From NCBI RefSeq assembly GCF_902810445.1, contig NZ_LR778175.1, forward strand, positions 686,001 to 750,000: a stretch of 64,000 bases of DNA, in the 5' to 3' direction. This document shows, in pieces, positions 46,639 through 55,822 of this stretch. The first letter of the stretch is position 1; each line of letters opens with the position of its first letter. The notes under the pieces are model-generated. The model had not been told where the DNA came from, made no database searches, and saw only the letters and a program-made list of their open reading frames with translations. The position numbers and the translations under genes are program-made. This stretch comes from Candidatus Nitrosacidococcus tergens. Its GTDB lineage: Bacteria > Pseudomonadota > Gammaproteobacteria > Nitrosococcales > Nitrosococcaceae.

Positions 46639-47376
46639 ATGAAGGTATTTTTACAAATTATCGTATTAGCGCTGATATTCGCTTTTTTTATTTATAGCTC
46701 TGCTGTAAAAGCTGAAAATGAGGCTTTTCCACCCAGTATGGATACCCACAGTATTAATCTTTCAGACTATGAAAAAGAGATGGAATACAGTGATAGTGAA
46801 GATTTAAACTATGAAGAAGACATACAATCTAGTAGTAGCTATGAAAAAGACATGCAATCTAGCCCTAGAAATAGGGGCGAAGACAACGATTTAGTCGATT
46901 ATGTTAAAGATAACGATTGGCTTGCGAAAAATTGGATCAAAGAGGAACCTAGCCGTTTAGGGTTTGGTATTGGTACTTTTGATACAGTGCATTCTAAAAT
47001 GGCACCTTCTGCATTTGCTGAATGGCGTTTTGGTAAAAAGTTTTTTGGCATTGTAGCACCTATGGCAGGTATTATGGCAAATACTGATGGGGGTGTTTTC
47101 GGCTATGGAGGTATTTACGGAGATTACAAATTTTATAATTTTGTAATTACCCCATTTTTCTCTATAGGAGGATACAGCCAAGGAGGAAGTAAGGATCTTG
47201 GCGGTATCTTTAATTTTCATGAAGGAATCGAGTTTGCTTACGAGTTCGATCATGGAGTTACTGCAGGACATCGGGTTGGATTTAGATTCGGTCATATTTC
47301 CAGCGCAGGTATCAACAAACGTAATCCTGGTGAAAATCAAATTATGTTTATTTACGGTATTCCTTTAGGTCATTAA
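46639..47376 (+). CDS. PagL-like lipid A acyloxyacyl hydrolase
   Basis: 245 residues. Signal peptide, then an acidic low-complexity region of about 70 residues with a repeated SYEKDMQSS/DYEKEMEYS unit, then an eight-strand barrel starting at LGFGIGTFDTVHSK. The C-terminal FRFGHISSAGINKRNPGEN carries the His and Ser of the catalytic site. PagL removes the 3-linked acyl chain of lipid A in the outer membrane. The acidic spacer is unusual for the family. Six bp before hpnA. Confidence 0.75.
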   Translation: MKVFLQIIVLALIFAFFIYSSAVKAENEAFPPSMDTHSINLSDYEKEMEYSDSEDLNYEEDIQSSSSYEKDMQSSPRNRGEDNDLVDYVKDNDWLAKNWIKEEPSRLGFGIGTFDTVHSKMAPSAFAEWRFGKKFFGIVAPMAGIMANTDGGVFGYGGIYGDYKFYNFVITPFFSIGGYSQGGSKDLGGIFNFHEGIEFAYEFDHGVTAGHRVGFRFGHISSAGINKRNPGENQIMFIYGIPLGH

Positions 47377-47381
47377 TTATC

Positions 47382-48371
47382 ATGACCAGTTTAGTAACAG
47401 GAGCCACAGGATTTGTAGGATCAACAGTTGCCAAACAGTTAGTGAATTTAGGGGAAACTGTTCGAGTATTCGTACGCCCCAGTAGTAACCGTACTAACTT
47501 AGACAATCTTTCAGTAGAAGTTTTTGAAGGAGATCTAAAAGATCCAAAAAGCTTAGAGAAAGCACTACAAGGCTGCCAATCATTGTTCCATATAGCAGCA
47601 GATTACAGACTATGGTCTCGCAATCCTCAAGAATTTTATGATAATAATGTTCAAGGCTCTAAAAATATCTTCCTTGCAGCTGCGCAAGCGGGAGTGAAGC
47701 GAATCATTTATACCAGTAGTGTAGCAGCATTAGGTGTTAATCCGGATCGCAGTCCAGCAGATGAAAATACTCCCTCTAGTCTTGAGACGATGATAGGTCA
47801 CTACAAGAGATCAAAATTCCTTGCTGAAGAAGAAGTTAAAAAGCTAACAAAATCTCTAAAATTAGATGTAGTAATAGTTAATCCCTCTACCCCTGTTGGT
47901 CCTCAGGATATTAGGCCTACTCCAACAGGAAGAATAATTACTATGGCAGCTTCTGGTAAAATACCAGCGTATGTAGATACGGGCTTAAATGTAGTTCATG
48001 TGGATGATGTAGCTGCAGGACATTTACTCGCTTTTGAAAAAGGAAAAACAGGTGAACGCTATATTCTAGGCGGTGAAAACCTTTATCTTAGAGAGATTTT
48101 AGAAATTGTCGCACGTATTATGAATCGTAACCCTCCAAAAATTCAACTGCCCCATTATGTAGTTCTACCCATTGCTTATTTTGCCCAAGGCTGGGCTTAT
48201 CTTACTCATGGAAAAGAGCCTATGACTACTGTTGATGGAGTGCGAATGGCAAAAAAACACATGTTTTTCTCTAGTAAAAAAGCGGAGCAAGAATTAGGGT
48301 ATACTCACAGACCTGCTCGAGAAGCTATTTCTGATGCTATTCGTTGGTTTCAAAATCATCACTATATTTAA
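47382..48371 (+). CDS. hpnA: hopanoid-associated sugar epimerase HpnA
   Basis: 329 residues, extended SDR. GATGFVGS at the N-terminus binds the dinucleotide; catalytic Tyr-Lys are in HYKRSKFLAEEEV; GLNVVHVDDVAAGH, GGENLYL and PLTTVDGVRM-like segments match the HpnA branch. The enzyme is linked to hopanoid (and related sugar-nucleotide) pathways. No other hpn gene is in the window, so the function rests on sequence alone. Confidence 0.82.
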   Translation: MTSLVTGATGFVGSTVAKQLVNLGETVRVFVRPSSNRTNLDNLSVEVFEGDLKDPKSLEKALQGCQSLFHIAADYRLWSRNPQEFYDNNVQGSKNIFLAAAQAGVKRIIYTSSVAALGVNPDRSPADENTPSSLETMIGHYKRSKFLAEEEVKKLTKSLKLDVVIVNPSTPVGPQDIRPTPTGRIITMAASGKIPAYVDTGLNVVHVDDVAAGHLLAFEKGKTGERYILGGENLYLREILEIVARIMNRNPPKIQLPHYVVLPIAYFAQGWAYLTHGKEPMTTVDGVRMAKKHMFFSSKKAEQELGYTHRPAREAISDAIRWFQNHHYI

Positions 48372-49127
48372 GTGTCTGTTAACCCTCTAAGGTTTGTCGT
48401 AGGTACTTATAACTTATGGAATGATAAATATTGGGATTCTCGTAAAGATTCTCTTCGCCAGTTCATTGTTTTCCATCAACCGGATATTCTTTGTCTACAA
48501 GAATTATGCCTTCAAGGCAGGGATTTGCTAGATCAAATTCTACCTAGCCACCAAAGAGTAGAAGACCCTTTTGAAGGGTGGGTTAGAGAAGGGAATATTT
48601 ATTGGAATTGCACTATCTTTGATCTCATAGCCTATGGTGCAGAAGAAATAGGGCACTTAGAAAAATGGCGACGTTTGTTCTGGGTAAAACTACAGCCTAA
48701 ATGTTTAGATATTTCGCCATTACTTGTAACTACAGCACACTATACTTGGTCAGGAAATAAACAGGAGCGTAAAGATGGAATCAACATCCGAATTATTCAG
48801 AGCCAAAACACAATCAAAGTCTTAAATCGGCTCACTACTCCCCAAGATCCCTTATTATTTATGGGAGATTTAAATGATAATTTTTTACCTCTACAAATAC
48901 TTAGAGAAGCCGGTTTAACTGATTGTTTTAGTGCTTTAGGACGTATCCCTCACGTTACTCGTCCCACCATGCCTACCTTATTTCATGTTCCAGAAACCTT
49001 AGATTGGATATTACATCAAGGGAATTTAAAGCCTATGAATTGTGATACAGTAGATTTCTTTCTTAATAACACTGCCCCCTCAGATCACAAGCCAGTGCTA
49101 GCAACCTATCGGTTTTTAGATAAATAA
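48372..49127 (+). CDS. endonuclease/exonuclease/phosphatase family protein
   Basis: 251 residues starting at GTG 48372, immediately after the hpnA stop. EEP-fold motifs: GTYNLWNDKYW, LCLQELCLQG (catalytic Glu), LFMGDLNDNF and SDHKPVL (catalytic Asp-His). The fold covers AP endonucleases, sphingomyelinases and inositol phosphatases; no subfamily marks decide which. Its last 22 bp overlap the convergent methyltransferase gene. Confidence 0.82.
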   Translation: MSVNPLRFVVGTYNLWNDKYWDSRKDSLRQFIVFHQPDILCLQELCLQGRDLLDQILPSHQRVEDPFEGWVREGNIYWNCTIFDLIAYGAEEIGHLEKWRRLFWVKLQPKCLDISPLLVTTAHYTWSGNKQERKDGINIRIIQSQNTIKVLNRLTTPQDPLLFMGDLNDNFLPLQILREAGLTDCFSALGRIPHVTRPTMPTLFHVPETLDWILHQGNLKPMNCDTVDFFLNNTAPSDHKPVLATYRFLDK

Positions 49128-49849
49128 CCTTTTTTCTTTAAAAACTTAATAACTGCCATCGTACTAGTAAGTACAATTCCAATCTTTAGTAATTGAGTAG
49201 AAGAGAGGACGATCGCAGAATCCTCTAGATCTATCTGTTTATAATAGATAGTAAGAAGTATCACCATCATTGAACTATACGCACTACTATAATCTGCACC
49301 AATAACTTGTCGCCAATCAAAAATTATCTGCTTAAAAGTGTCTTTTAATCCAGTAATCTTAGGCAACCAGCGATTTACCTGGCTACAGTATCTTATGTAG
49401 ATGATGTCAAATTTTTGTTGTAAAAAAAATTCCTCAGCAGCTACCATAGCGTTATAAGCGGTAAGAAAAAATAGAGTACCTAAAATATATACCCAAATAT
49501 TGCCATGGATAATAAAAAAGCTTAAGAATATAAACAAATTTCCTAAATATAGGGGATTTCGGCAATGGGCAAAAATTCCTTCTATAATAAGATTATCTGC
49601 ATAGACCTGCTTATCTTTTCCTCCTCGCTTAATATATGTTAGCCCAATAGTCATTACTCGAATTCCTTCTCCAAAGAAATAAATGAAAAAACCAAGTAAA
49701 TCAACGGCTAAATTGATATGAGCATAATCTGAGTTTATGGGAGAAAAGCTTAAAAATAAAATCGCTAAAATAATTGGAAAAACACCATTTCGATATTTAA
49801 AAATAAAATCTCCATAGCGAATAAAAAGCGATTTTTGCTCTTCTTTCAT
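49106..49849 (-). CDS. ICMT/PEMT-like integral membrane methyltransferase
   Basis: 247 residues, about five membrane helices. GIFAHCRNPLYLGNLFIFLS and AAEEFFLQQKFDIIYIRYC form the conserved SAM-binding end seen in isoprenylcysteine carboxyl methyltransferases, phospholipid methyltransferases and the bacterial lipid A 1-phosphate methyltransferase. A lipid substrate is likely. Six bp from cmoA on the same strand. Confidence 0.75.
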   Translation of the reverse strand: MKEEQKSLFIRYGDFIFKYRNGVFPIILAILFLSFSPINSDYAHINLAVDLLGFFIYFFGEGIRVMTIGLTYIKRGGKDKQVYADNLIIEGIFAHCRNPLYLGNLFIFLSFFIIHGNIWVYILGTLFFLTAYNAMVAAEEFFLQQKFDIIYIRYCSQVNRWLPKITGLKDTFKQIIFDWRQVIGADYSSAYSSMMVILLTIYYKQIDLEDSAIVLSSTQLLKIGIVLTSTMAVIKFLKKKGYLSKNR

Positions 49850-49855
49850 ACAAAA

Positions 49856-50584
49856 TTATTTAACTGCTAAAATCCCGCTAAAATTATACCAGCGGAAAAA
49901 TTCTTCAATATGGGTAAATCCAGCTTCTGCAAAGAGCTCACGGTTTTCCTCTGGGCGATAGGGAATTAACACATTTTCTAGTGCTTCTCGTTTTCTTGCA
50001 ATTTCAACTTCTGAATAGCCTTGCTGTTTTTTCATATTATAATAATAGCGGATAAAAAGCCGATTAAATAAGCTATCGTTAACTGTAATTTTTTCAAAAA
50101 TGATTAAGCAAGATTGCGGTCTCATCCCTTCTATGATGCTGCGAATCACCTGAGTACGATATAAAGGGCGAATAAACTGAAGTGTAAGAATCATGATGAC
50201 TACAGAGGCGTTTTCTACAATTCGTTCTCGGTGTAAATCAGTAAGGATAAATTTATATTTCCGAGTACTATTTTGTAATGAGAATTTTTGTTTTGCCTTC
50301 TCTAGCATATCCTCTGAGTTATCTACCCCTACAAAATAAATATCAGGATGAAGTATAGAGTCTAACTGTAATAGGGTAGTACCTGTTGCACAACCGAGAT
50401 CAAATAAAGATGAACCAGGAATGGCAAAATCTGCAGCAATCTCTCCTGCCATCCGCTGCATCTCAGAATAAAAAGGAACGGAACGGCTCACCATATTATC
50501 AAAAACAGAGGCAGTTATCTTATCAAAGCAGAAATCTCCAATAGCTGCGCTACTGTCTTTAAATAAATGATCTTCAGATGGCAT
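49856..50584 (-). CDS. cmoA: carboxy-S-adenosyl-L-methionine synthase CmoA
   Basis: 242 residues. SLFDLGCATGTTLLQLD is the SAM-binding loop; RSVPFYSEMQRM and LTLQFIRPLYRTQVIRSI match CmoA. It converts SAM and prephenate to carboxy-SAM, used by CmoB to make 5-oxyacetyl-uridine at tRNA position 34. cmoB is not adjacent here, unlike in enterobacteria. Confidence 0.93.
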   Translation of the reverse strand: MPSEDHLFKDSSAAIGDFCFDKITASVFDNMVSRSVPFYSEMQRMAGEIAADFAIPGSSLFDLGCATGTTLLQLDSILHPDIYFVGVDNSEDMLEKAKQKFSLQNSTRKYKFILTDLHRERIVENASVVIMILTLQFIRPLYRTQVIRSIIEGMRPQSCLIIFEKITVNDSLFNRLFIRYYYNMKKQQGYSEVEIARKREALENVLIPYRPEENRELFAEAGFTHIEEFFRWYNFSGILAVK

Positions 50585-50661
50585 GAGAGTATGTTTTTAC
50601 TTTACTATCTATTTAACCGTTCCTGCCATAGAATATTAGATAAAAAACTTATTTACTTTAA

Positions 50662-51126
50662 TTATATTTGAGATTGTAAGTAATTTTGTTGCCCTATTTT
50701 TTCTATTAAATCTAATTGTGTCTCTAACCAATCAATATGCTCTTCTTCGCTCTCTAAGATTTCCTCAAACAATTCACGGGTAACATAATCGCTTTGTGCT
50801 TCACAATAAGCGATTCCTTCTTTTAAGAGAGGTAAGTTATTAAGCTCTAACTTCAAATCACATTCAAGCATTTCTTTTGGAGATTCACCAATAAAGAGTT
50901 TACCCAACTCTTGAAGGTTAGGAAGACCTTCAAGAAACAAAATTCGCTCTATTAATTTATCAGCATGCTTCATTTCATCAATAGATTCCTTATACTCATA
51001 CTCATTTAATTTTTTAAATCCCCAGTTCTTAAACATTCGTGCATGTAGAAAATATTGATTAATTGCCGTTAGTTCATTTTTCAGCACTTTATTTAAATAG
51101 CTAATAATCTGTGAGTTACCTTTCAT
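50662..51126 (-). CDS. bfr: bacterioferritin
   Basis: 154 residues from ATG 51126, preferred over an ATG at 51141 because GGAG lies 9 bp upstream. Ferroxidase ligands Glu18, Glu51, His54, Glu94, Glu127 and His130, and haem ligand Met52, all fall at the standard bacterioferritin positions (ELTAINQYFLHA, IDEMKHADKLIERI, EEEHIDWLETQ). The 24-subunit shell stores iron. Stand-alone, divergent from nnrS. Confidence 0.93.
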   Translation of the reverse strand: MKGNSQIISYLNKVLKNELTAINQYFLHARMFKNWGFKKLNEYEYKESIDEMKHADKLIERILFLEGLPNLQELGKLFIGESPKEMLECDLKLELNNLPLLKEGIAYCEAQSDYVTRELFEEILESEEEHIDWLETQLDLIEKIGQQNYLQSQI

Positions 51127-51279
51127 AATGTTATACTCCATAGTTAAGCATTTTTTTACTAATAAACTTAGATTACTAGATTATCTTTAGTATTTCAAAT
51201 TTTTTCTTTTTATTACAATAAGTTAACCGTAATAAGAATAGTTATAATTTAGGCTGGTATTTACAGGAGTTTAGCATTT

Positions 51280-52482
51280 ATGTCTTCACTTAATTCTGCT
51301 TCTGAATCTCAACAAAAAAAACCATGGGTATTTTTTGCAATTGGGTTTCGTCCATTTTTTTGGTTCGGAGCGGTAATGAGTTGTGTTTGGATGGCTTTAT
51401 GGCTTTTATTTCTTAATGGTGTTGAATTTAATGTTAACCTTCCCTTACCTTACTGGCATGCCCATGAGATGCTATTTGGCTTTGTATCTGCAATTATTGC
51501 TGGATTTCTTTTAACTGCAGTTAAGAATTGGACTGGACGACCTACTGCTAGTGGATTTTCCTTATTTTTCTTACTGATAGTGTGGATAGCTGGGCGAGTT
51601 GTTATGCTATTAGGAAATAGTGTACCTGATATTGCAACTGCTATAGTTGATACGGCTTTTATTCCTTGTCTATTCTTTTTTATTGGTAGACCCATTATTG
51701 CTACTCGTAATACTAGAAATATAGGAATTTTAGCTATACTAGGTGGGCTCATTATCTGTAATATTTTATTTCATCTAAGCGGGATGGGCTATCTTTCCAT
51801 GGGAGTTATTCCTTTTGTATTACAAACCGTAATTAATGCAGTTACTCTATTGATGGTAATTATTGGTGGTCGAGTTATCCCTGCGTTTACTCAAAATAGA
51901 TTATCTAGTGTTAAAATCTATCAATTTACTTGGTTGAATCATCTAGCATTAACTACTACAACAGTATTCTTGATGATAGATACTATACCTGGTATGGAAA
52001 AATTTGCGGGCTATCTAGGAATCGCTGCAGGTAGCTTAAACTTTATTCGTTTACTAGGTTGGGGTTGGTATAAGACTTTTCCTCACCCTTTACTCTGGAT
52101 CTTACACTTAGGCTACTTGTGGATTTGTGCAGGATTAATTGCTAAAGGGCTGGATTCTTCCTATTTAGTTGATGATTACCGAAACATAGCTCTACATATG
52201 CTTGCGACAGGTGCTATGGGTACTCTTATTTTAGGAATGATGTCCCGAGTAGCACTTGGTCATACAGGTAGACCTATGGAGCTTCCTCAGGGGATGTTAA
52301 AATCCTATATTTTCATTACGCTAGCGGGAATTACTCGAGTAAGTGCTCCTTTATTGCCTATGCAGATATCTACTGTGGCACTATTTTTAGCAGGCGGACT
52401 CTGGATTTCTGCTTATCTTATTTTTTTATACTATTACACGCCCATATTATGGAAATCTAGAATAGATGGCCGTCCCGGATAG
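51280..52482 (+). CDS. nnrS: NnrS family haem/copper membrane protein
   Basis: 400 residues with about twelve membrane helices. GFRPFFWFGAVMS, WHAHEMLFGFVSAIIAGFLLTA, GGRVIPAFTQNR and MATGAMGTLILGMMSRVALGHTG contain the conserved histidines and arginines of NnrS. The family protects against nitric oxide-induced metal stress. AGGAG precedes the ATG. A universal stress protein follows by 42 bp. Confidence 0.93.
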   Translation: MSSLNSASESQQKKPWVFFAIGFRPFFWFGAVMSCVWMALWLLFLNGVEFNVNLPLPYWHAHEMLFGFVSAIIAGFLLTAVKNWTGRPTASGFSLFFLLIVWIAGRVVMLLGNSVPDIATAIVDTAFIPCLFFFIGRPIIATRNTRNIGILAILGGLIICNILFHLSGMGYLSMGVIPFVLQTVINAVTLLMVIIGGRVIPAFTQNRLSSVKIYQFTWLNHLALTTTTVFLMIDTIPGMEKFAGYLGIAAGSLNFIRLLGWGWYKTFPHPLLWILHLGYLWICAGLIAKGLDSSYLVDDYRNIALHMLATGAMGTLILGMMSRVALGHTGRPMELPQGMLKSYIFITLAGITRVSAPLLPMQISTVALFLAGGLWISAYLIFLYYYTPILWKSRIDGRPG

Positions 52483-52524
52483 AATTACTCCTAATTATAA
52501 ATTTAGAAATACTAACATAATTTT

Positions 52525-52992
52525 ATGAATACACATTTTAGCTCTATCGTTGTTCCAGTAGATGGATCGAAAGGGTCTCAAAATGCAGCTAGTTTTGCAG
52601 CTAAACTAGCTGAAACTGCAAAAACGCCTGTAGTACTTATCCATGTTTTCTCTATTAATGAGAAGCCTATAGGAGTAGATGATACTTTTGGGTTAGGTCT
52701 AGTGACTATTAGTTATGAACATCAGGAGGATATAGATCAAATTAAGGAAGAAAGATCTAAAAAAGCTTTTGCTAGAATATATGAGACTCTTGGCGGTAAG
52801 CCAAGTAATTTTGAAGAGAAAACACTTATTGGCGATCCTGCTGAAGAAATTTTACTTTACTTAGAAGAAAATCCAGATTCAATGGTTATTATGGGACGAA
52901 GAGGGCTTTCTAAAATTCGCTCTTTATTACTTGGTAGTGTGAGCGAGAAAATTATGCGCTATTTTCCAGGAGCCATTACTGTTGTGCCTTAA
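52525..52992 (+). CDS. universal stress protein (UspA family)
   Basis: 155 residues. IVVPVDGSKGSQNAASFA at the N-terminus and MGRRGLSKIRSLLLGSVSEK near the end form the ATP-binding GxxG-x9-G(S) pattern. Cytosolic stress-survival protein; probably cotranscribed with nnrS. The stop is followed directly by the acyltransferase relic. Confidence 0.9.
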   Translation: MNTHFSSIVVPVDGSKGSQNAASFAAKLAETAKTPVVLIHVFSINEKPIGVDDTFGLGLVTISYEHQEDIDQIKEERSKKAFARIYETLGGKPSNFEEKTLIGDPAEEILLYLEENPDSMVIMGRRGLSKIRSLLLGSVSEKIMRYFPGAITVVP

Positions 52993-52998
52993 AAAGAG

Positions 52999-53322
52999 TT
53001 TAACTTTCTTTTAAGGCTTAATAGCTTTGATAGTAAGAGGCTTTTAGAACAATATCTCAACGAATTCTCGACTCCACTTAAAACGCACTAGTAGAATCAA
53101 GTATAAATTAATGGGATTATAGAAGATATCGCTTTCTATTTACATAATGCTTTATCTATATTAATAGATAAAGCATTATGTAACACTGGGATTTACCCTT
53201 GAGTTAATGAGGGACAGTTTTTATTATATATAGATCAGGATCATTTAATTTCTACAGAAAGTATGCTGGTTTATCCACTACTTAAAGAAAAGCTAAACAC
53301 TATTTTGAATATTTCTAATTAA
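52999..53322 (+). pseudogene. relic of the SGNH end of an AT3 acyltransferase
   Basis: One unshifted frame of 108 codons including the final stop aligns along its length with the C-terminus of the protein at 38163-40211. Examples are EQYLNE versus EQRLNQ, INGIIEDIA versus INGILEKIA, KALCN versus KVLCN, and SMLVYPLLKEKLNTIL versus SMLVYPLLKEKLNNIL. Four in-frame stops (TAG, TAG, TAA, TGA) interrupt it. It is the remnant of a second gene or an inverted partial duplicate; it has no start and no AT3 part. Confidence 0.85.
53140..53183. repeat. perfect 20-bp inverted repeat with 4-base loop
   Basis: TTACATAATGCTTTATCTAT and its exact complement flank ATTA. It lies inside the acyltransferase relic. 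No T-run follows. It would form a long AT-rich hairpin in DNA or RNA; a terminator for nnrS-usp or a slipped-repair product are both possible. Confidence 0.7.
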
Positions 53323-53335
53323 AAAATGCCTATTT

Positions 53336-53815
53336 ATGTACTCTTATTCTATTAAGCACAAAATATTATTTGTACTTATTTTATTTTTTTCTATTAATAG
53401 TTTTGAAGATTCTTTAGCTGGAGAGGCATCGGGGCTAGTGAATGCTTTAACCAATCAGTTAAATATCTCCCCACAGCAAGCACAGGGAGGATCAGGGGCT
53501 ATTTTTCGAGCAGCTCAAGGAAATATGAAACCACAGGACTTTCAAAACTTATCTCAGGCTGTACCTGGAATAGATAGTATGATAGCTGCTGCCCCTATCG
53601 CTAAATTAGGATCTGGAACAGAAGGGAAATTAACAGCACTAATGGGTAAAAGTAACTCCTTAGAAAATATGGCATTACTCTCTGAATCATTTAAGCAACT
53701 TAATCTTTCTCCAGAAATGATTAAACAATTTATGCCTATAGTTACTGACTATGTGAAAACAAATGGTGGTCAAACGGCAATGAATTTATTAAAATCCGCC
53801 TTACCTATACCTTAA
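53336..53815 (+). CDS. exported DUF2780 family protein
   Basis: 159 residues. Signal peptide (ILFVLILFFSINSFEDSLA), then a helical domain with LVNALTNQLNISPQQAQGGSGAIF and VPGIDSMIAAAP, the DUF2780 pattern, ending in LKQLNLSPEMIKQFMPIVTDY-type helices. Function unknown; probably periplasmic. Its 3' end overlaps holC by 11 bp. Confidence 0.82.
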   Translation: MYSYSIKHKILFVLILFFSINSFEDSLAGEASGLVNALTNQLNISPQQAQGGSGAIFRAAQGNMKPQDFQNLSQAVPGIDSMIAAAPIAKLGSGTEGKLTALMGKSNSLENMALLSESFKQLNLSPEMIKQFMPIVTDYVKTNGGQTAMNLLKSALPIP

Positions 53816-54242
53816 TTTCATGAGCTACTAACTCATAACTTTCAGATCGATAATAACGATAGCGTTTACGACCTTCTTGGCGCTTTAATTCATCTTGAAG
53901 GATGATTTCTGCAATCCGTTGAGAGTCTTTATAGAAACTTGGTATTTGTGAGGATAAATTAATTAGTAAATCTATTGGTATGTTTGGTTTATCTTGATAC
54001 CCAATTAATACAGGGGATATAGGAATTTCTCCATTATGATCCGTAATAACACTATGGGGCACAAAGCTGGACTGGCGAAAAGTCCATAATAGGCTATCTA
54101 CAGCTCGTACCTGATCTTCGCTTTCTGTATAGATATAAACCTTTTGACCTAGATTATAGACTTTTTCAGCAAGTTTACAGGCAAACCGCTCATCTTCCCG
54201 TAGTTTATTACTACTGAGTAGATAAAAATCAACTTGCCTCAT
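53805..54242 (-). CDS. holC: DNA polymerase III subunit chi
   Basis: 145 residues. VDFYLLSSNKLREDERFACKLAEKV, VYIYTESEDQVRAVDSLLWTF and SFVPHS are typical of HolC, which links the clamp loader to single-strand binding protein. Placed directly after pepA, as in most gammaproteobacteria. Confidence 0.93.
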   Translation of the reverse strand: MRQVDFYLLSSNKLREDERFACKLAEKVYNLGQKVYIYTESEDQVRAVDSLLWTFRQSSFVPHSVITDHNGEIPISPVLIGYQDKPNIPIDLLINLSSQIPSFYKDSQRIAEIILQDELKRQEGRKRYRYYRSESYELVAHEIKV

Positions 54243-54250
54243 AGATTAGA

Positions 54251-55747
54251 TTACTTTTGAGTACATTGAATCAAGTATTGAGTAAGTAGGGATACAGGGC
54301 GACCAGTCGCTCCTTTTTCTTTCCCTCCAAGCCATGCTGTACCTGCAATATCTAAATGAGCCCAACATAAATTTTCAGTAAATCGAGCGAGAAAACAAGC
54401 AGCAGTAATCGTTCCTGCCTCTCTTCCCCCCACATTGGCTATATCAGCAAAATTGCTCTTTAACTGAGACTGGTAATCTTCCCAAAGAGGGAGTTGCCAA
54501 ACTCGATCGCCACTAGCTTCTCCTGCAGCAATCAGCTGGTTAGCAAGATCTTGATTATTACTTAATAAACCACTAGCGTGAGCCCCCAAAGCAATAATAC
54601 ACGCTCCTGTTAGGGTGGCAATATCAATAACTGTTTTTGGATGATAGCGTTTACTATAAGTAAGAGCATCACACAGAATCAACCGTCCTTCTGCATCCGT
54701 ATTGAGTACTTCTATGGTTTTTCCGTCAAGACTGGTGACAATATCACCAGGTTTGTTTGCTTTACCACTTGGAAGATTTTCTACACTAGGAATTATTCCT
54801 ACCATATGAATAGGTAGTTTGAGTTCTGCACAGGCTTTAATTGTACCAAGAACACTCGCAGCACCGGACATATCATATTTCATTTCATCCATACGATCAG
54901 CAGGTTTAAGTGAAATTCCTCCAGAATCAAAGGTAACCCCTTTGCCTATTAAAACAATAGGCTGTTCATCCTGTTTTGTTCCTTTGTACTCTAAAATGAT
55001 AAACTTAGGTGGTTCTACACTGCCTTTAGCTACGGAGAGCAAGGCCCCCATTCCAAGCTTTTCCATATCGTCTTGGTTAATAATTTGTGCATATATTTGC
55101 TCCCTATACTGTTGAGCAACTTTGCAGGCAGAATCGGCTAAATAGGTGGGAGTGCAGATATTTCCGGGAAGATTAGCAAGATCTCGAGCAAGTTTTACTC
55201 CTTTACCTATGGCTTTCCCCCAAGTAATACCTTGCTCAATATTTGGTTGTAGTGTAACTTCTTCTAATAATAAAGAAATTTTTTCGAGCTTAGACGAATC
55301 AGTATCTTTTTTACTTTTTGTTTGATCGTAGTGATATAGAGCGTACTCAGCAGTTTCTACAATTAATCTTGCCCATTGTGCACTATCTTGTTTTTCGTTT
55401 TTTAGCTCTAAAAGGCATGCAGTTGCTCTATTAGCACCGGTTTTTTGGAGTACTTTTACTGTACCTAGCCAAGCCTCACGTAACTTATTTGTATTAAATT
55501 CACTTTTTTTACCGCAGCCCATGAGCAGGACTCGCTCTGATTCTACGCCAGGAAGAGCAAAAAGTAATAAAGTCTGTCCTATTTTTCCAGTAAAATCACC
55601 ATGGGTGATTAATTTAGATAAATAATGACCGCTTACTTTATCAATATGCTGAGCAGAAAGGGAAAGTTTTTCATCTTCATAAATCCCTACAACAAGTGCA
55701 GGAGTATGTAATTTTTCTGTAGTACAGTAAACGATATTATAATCCAT
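54251..55747 (-). CDS. pepA: leucyl aminopeptidase PepA
   Basis: 498 residues. Metal-binding and catalytic segments: VLIGKGVTFDSGGISLKPA, KYDMSGAASVLG and the family signature NTDAEGRLILCDAL. A two-metal cytosolic exopeptidase; E. coli PepA also binds DNA. Eight bp before holC and divergent from lptF, the standard gammaproteobacterial arrangement. Confidence 0.95.
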   Translation of the reverse strand: MDYNIVYCTTEKLHTPALVVGIYEDEKLSLSAQHIDKVSGHYLSKLITHGDFTGKIGQTLLLFALPGVESERVLLMGCGKKSEFNTNKLREAWLGTVKVLQKTGANRATACLLELKNEKQDSAQWARLIVETAEYALYHYDQTKSKKDTDSSKLEKISLLLEEVTLQPNIEQGITWGKAIGKGVKLARDLANLPGNICTPTYLADSACKVAQQYREQIYAQIINQDDMEKLGMGALLSVAKGSVEPPKFIILEYKGTKQDEQPIVLIGKGVTFDSGGISLKPADRMDEMKYDMSGAASVLGTIKACAELKLPIHMVGIIPSVENLPSGKANKPGDIVTSLDGKTIEVLNTDAEGRLILCDALTYSKRYHPKTVIDIATLTGACIIALGAHASGLLSNNQDLANQLIAAGEASGDRVWQLPLWEDYQSQLKSNFADIANVGGREAGTITAACFLARFTENLCWAHLDIAGTAWLGGKEKGATGRPVSLLTQYLIQCTQK

Positions 55748-55822
55748 GATGCACTCCTAGGATGCGTTGCGTAATTTTATCTTTCCTAAAGTTTAATCGT
55801 TTTTTCATAGATAATGTGAAAA

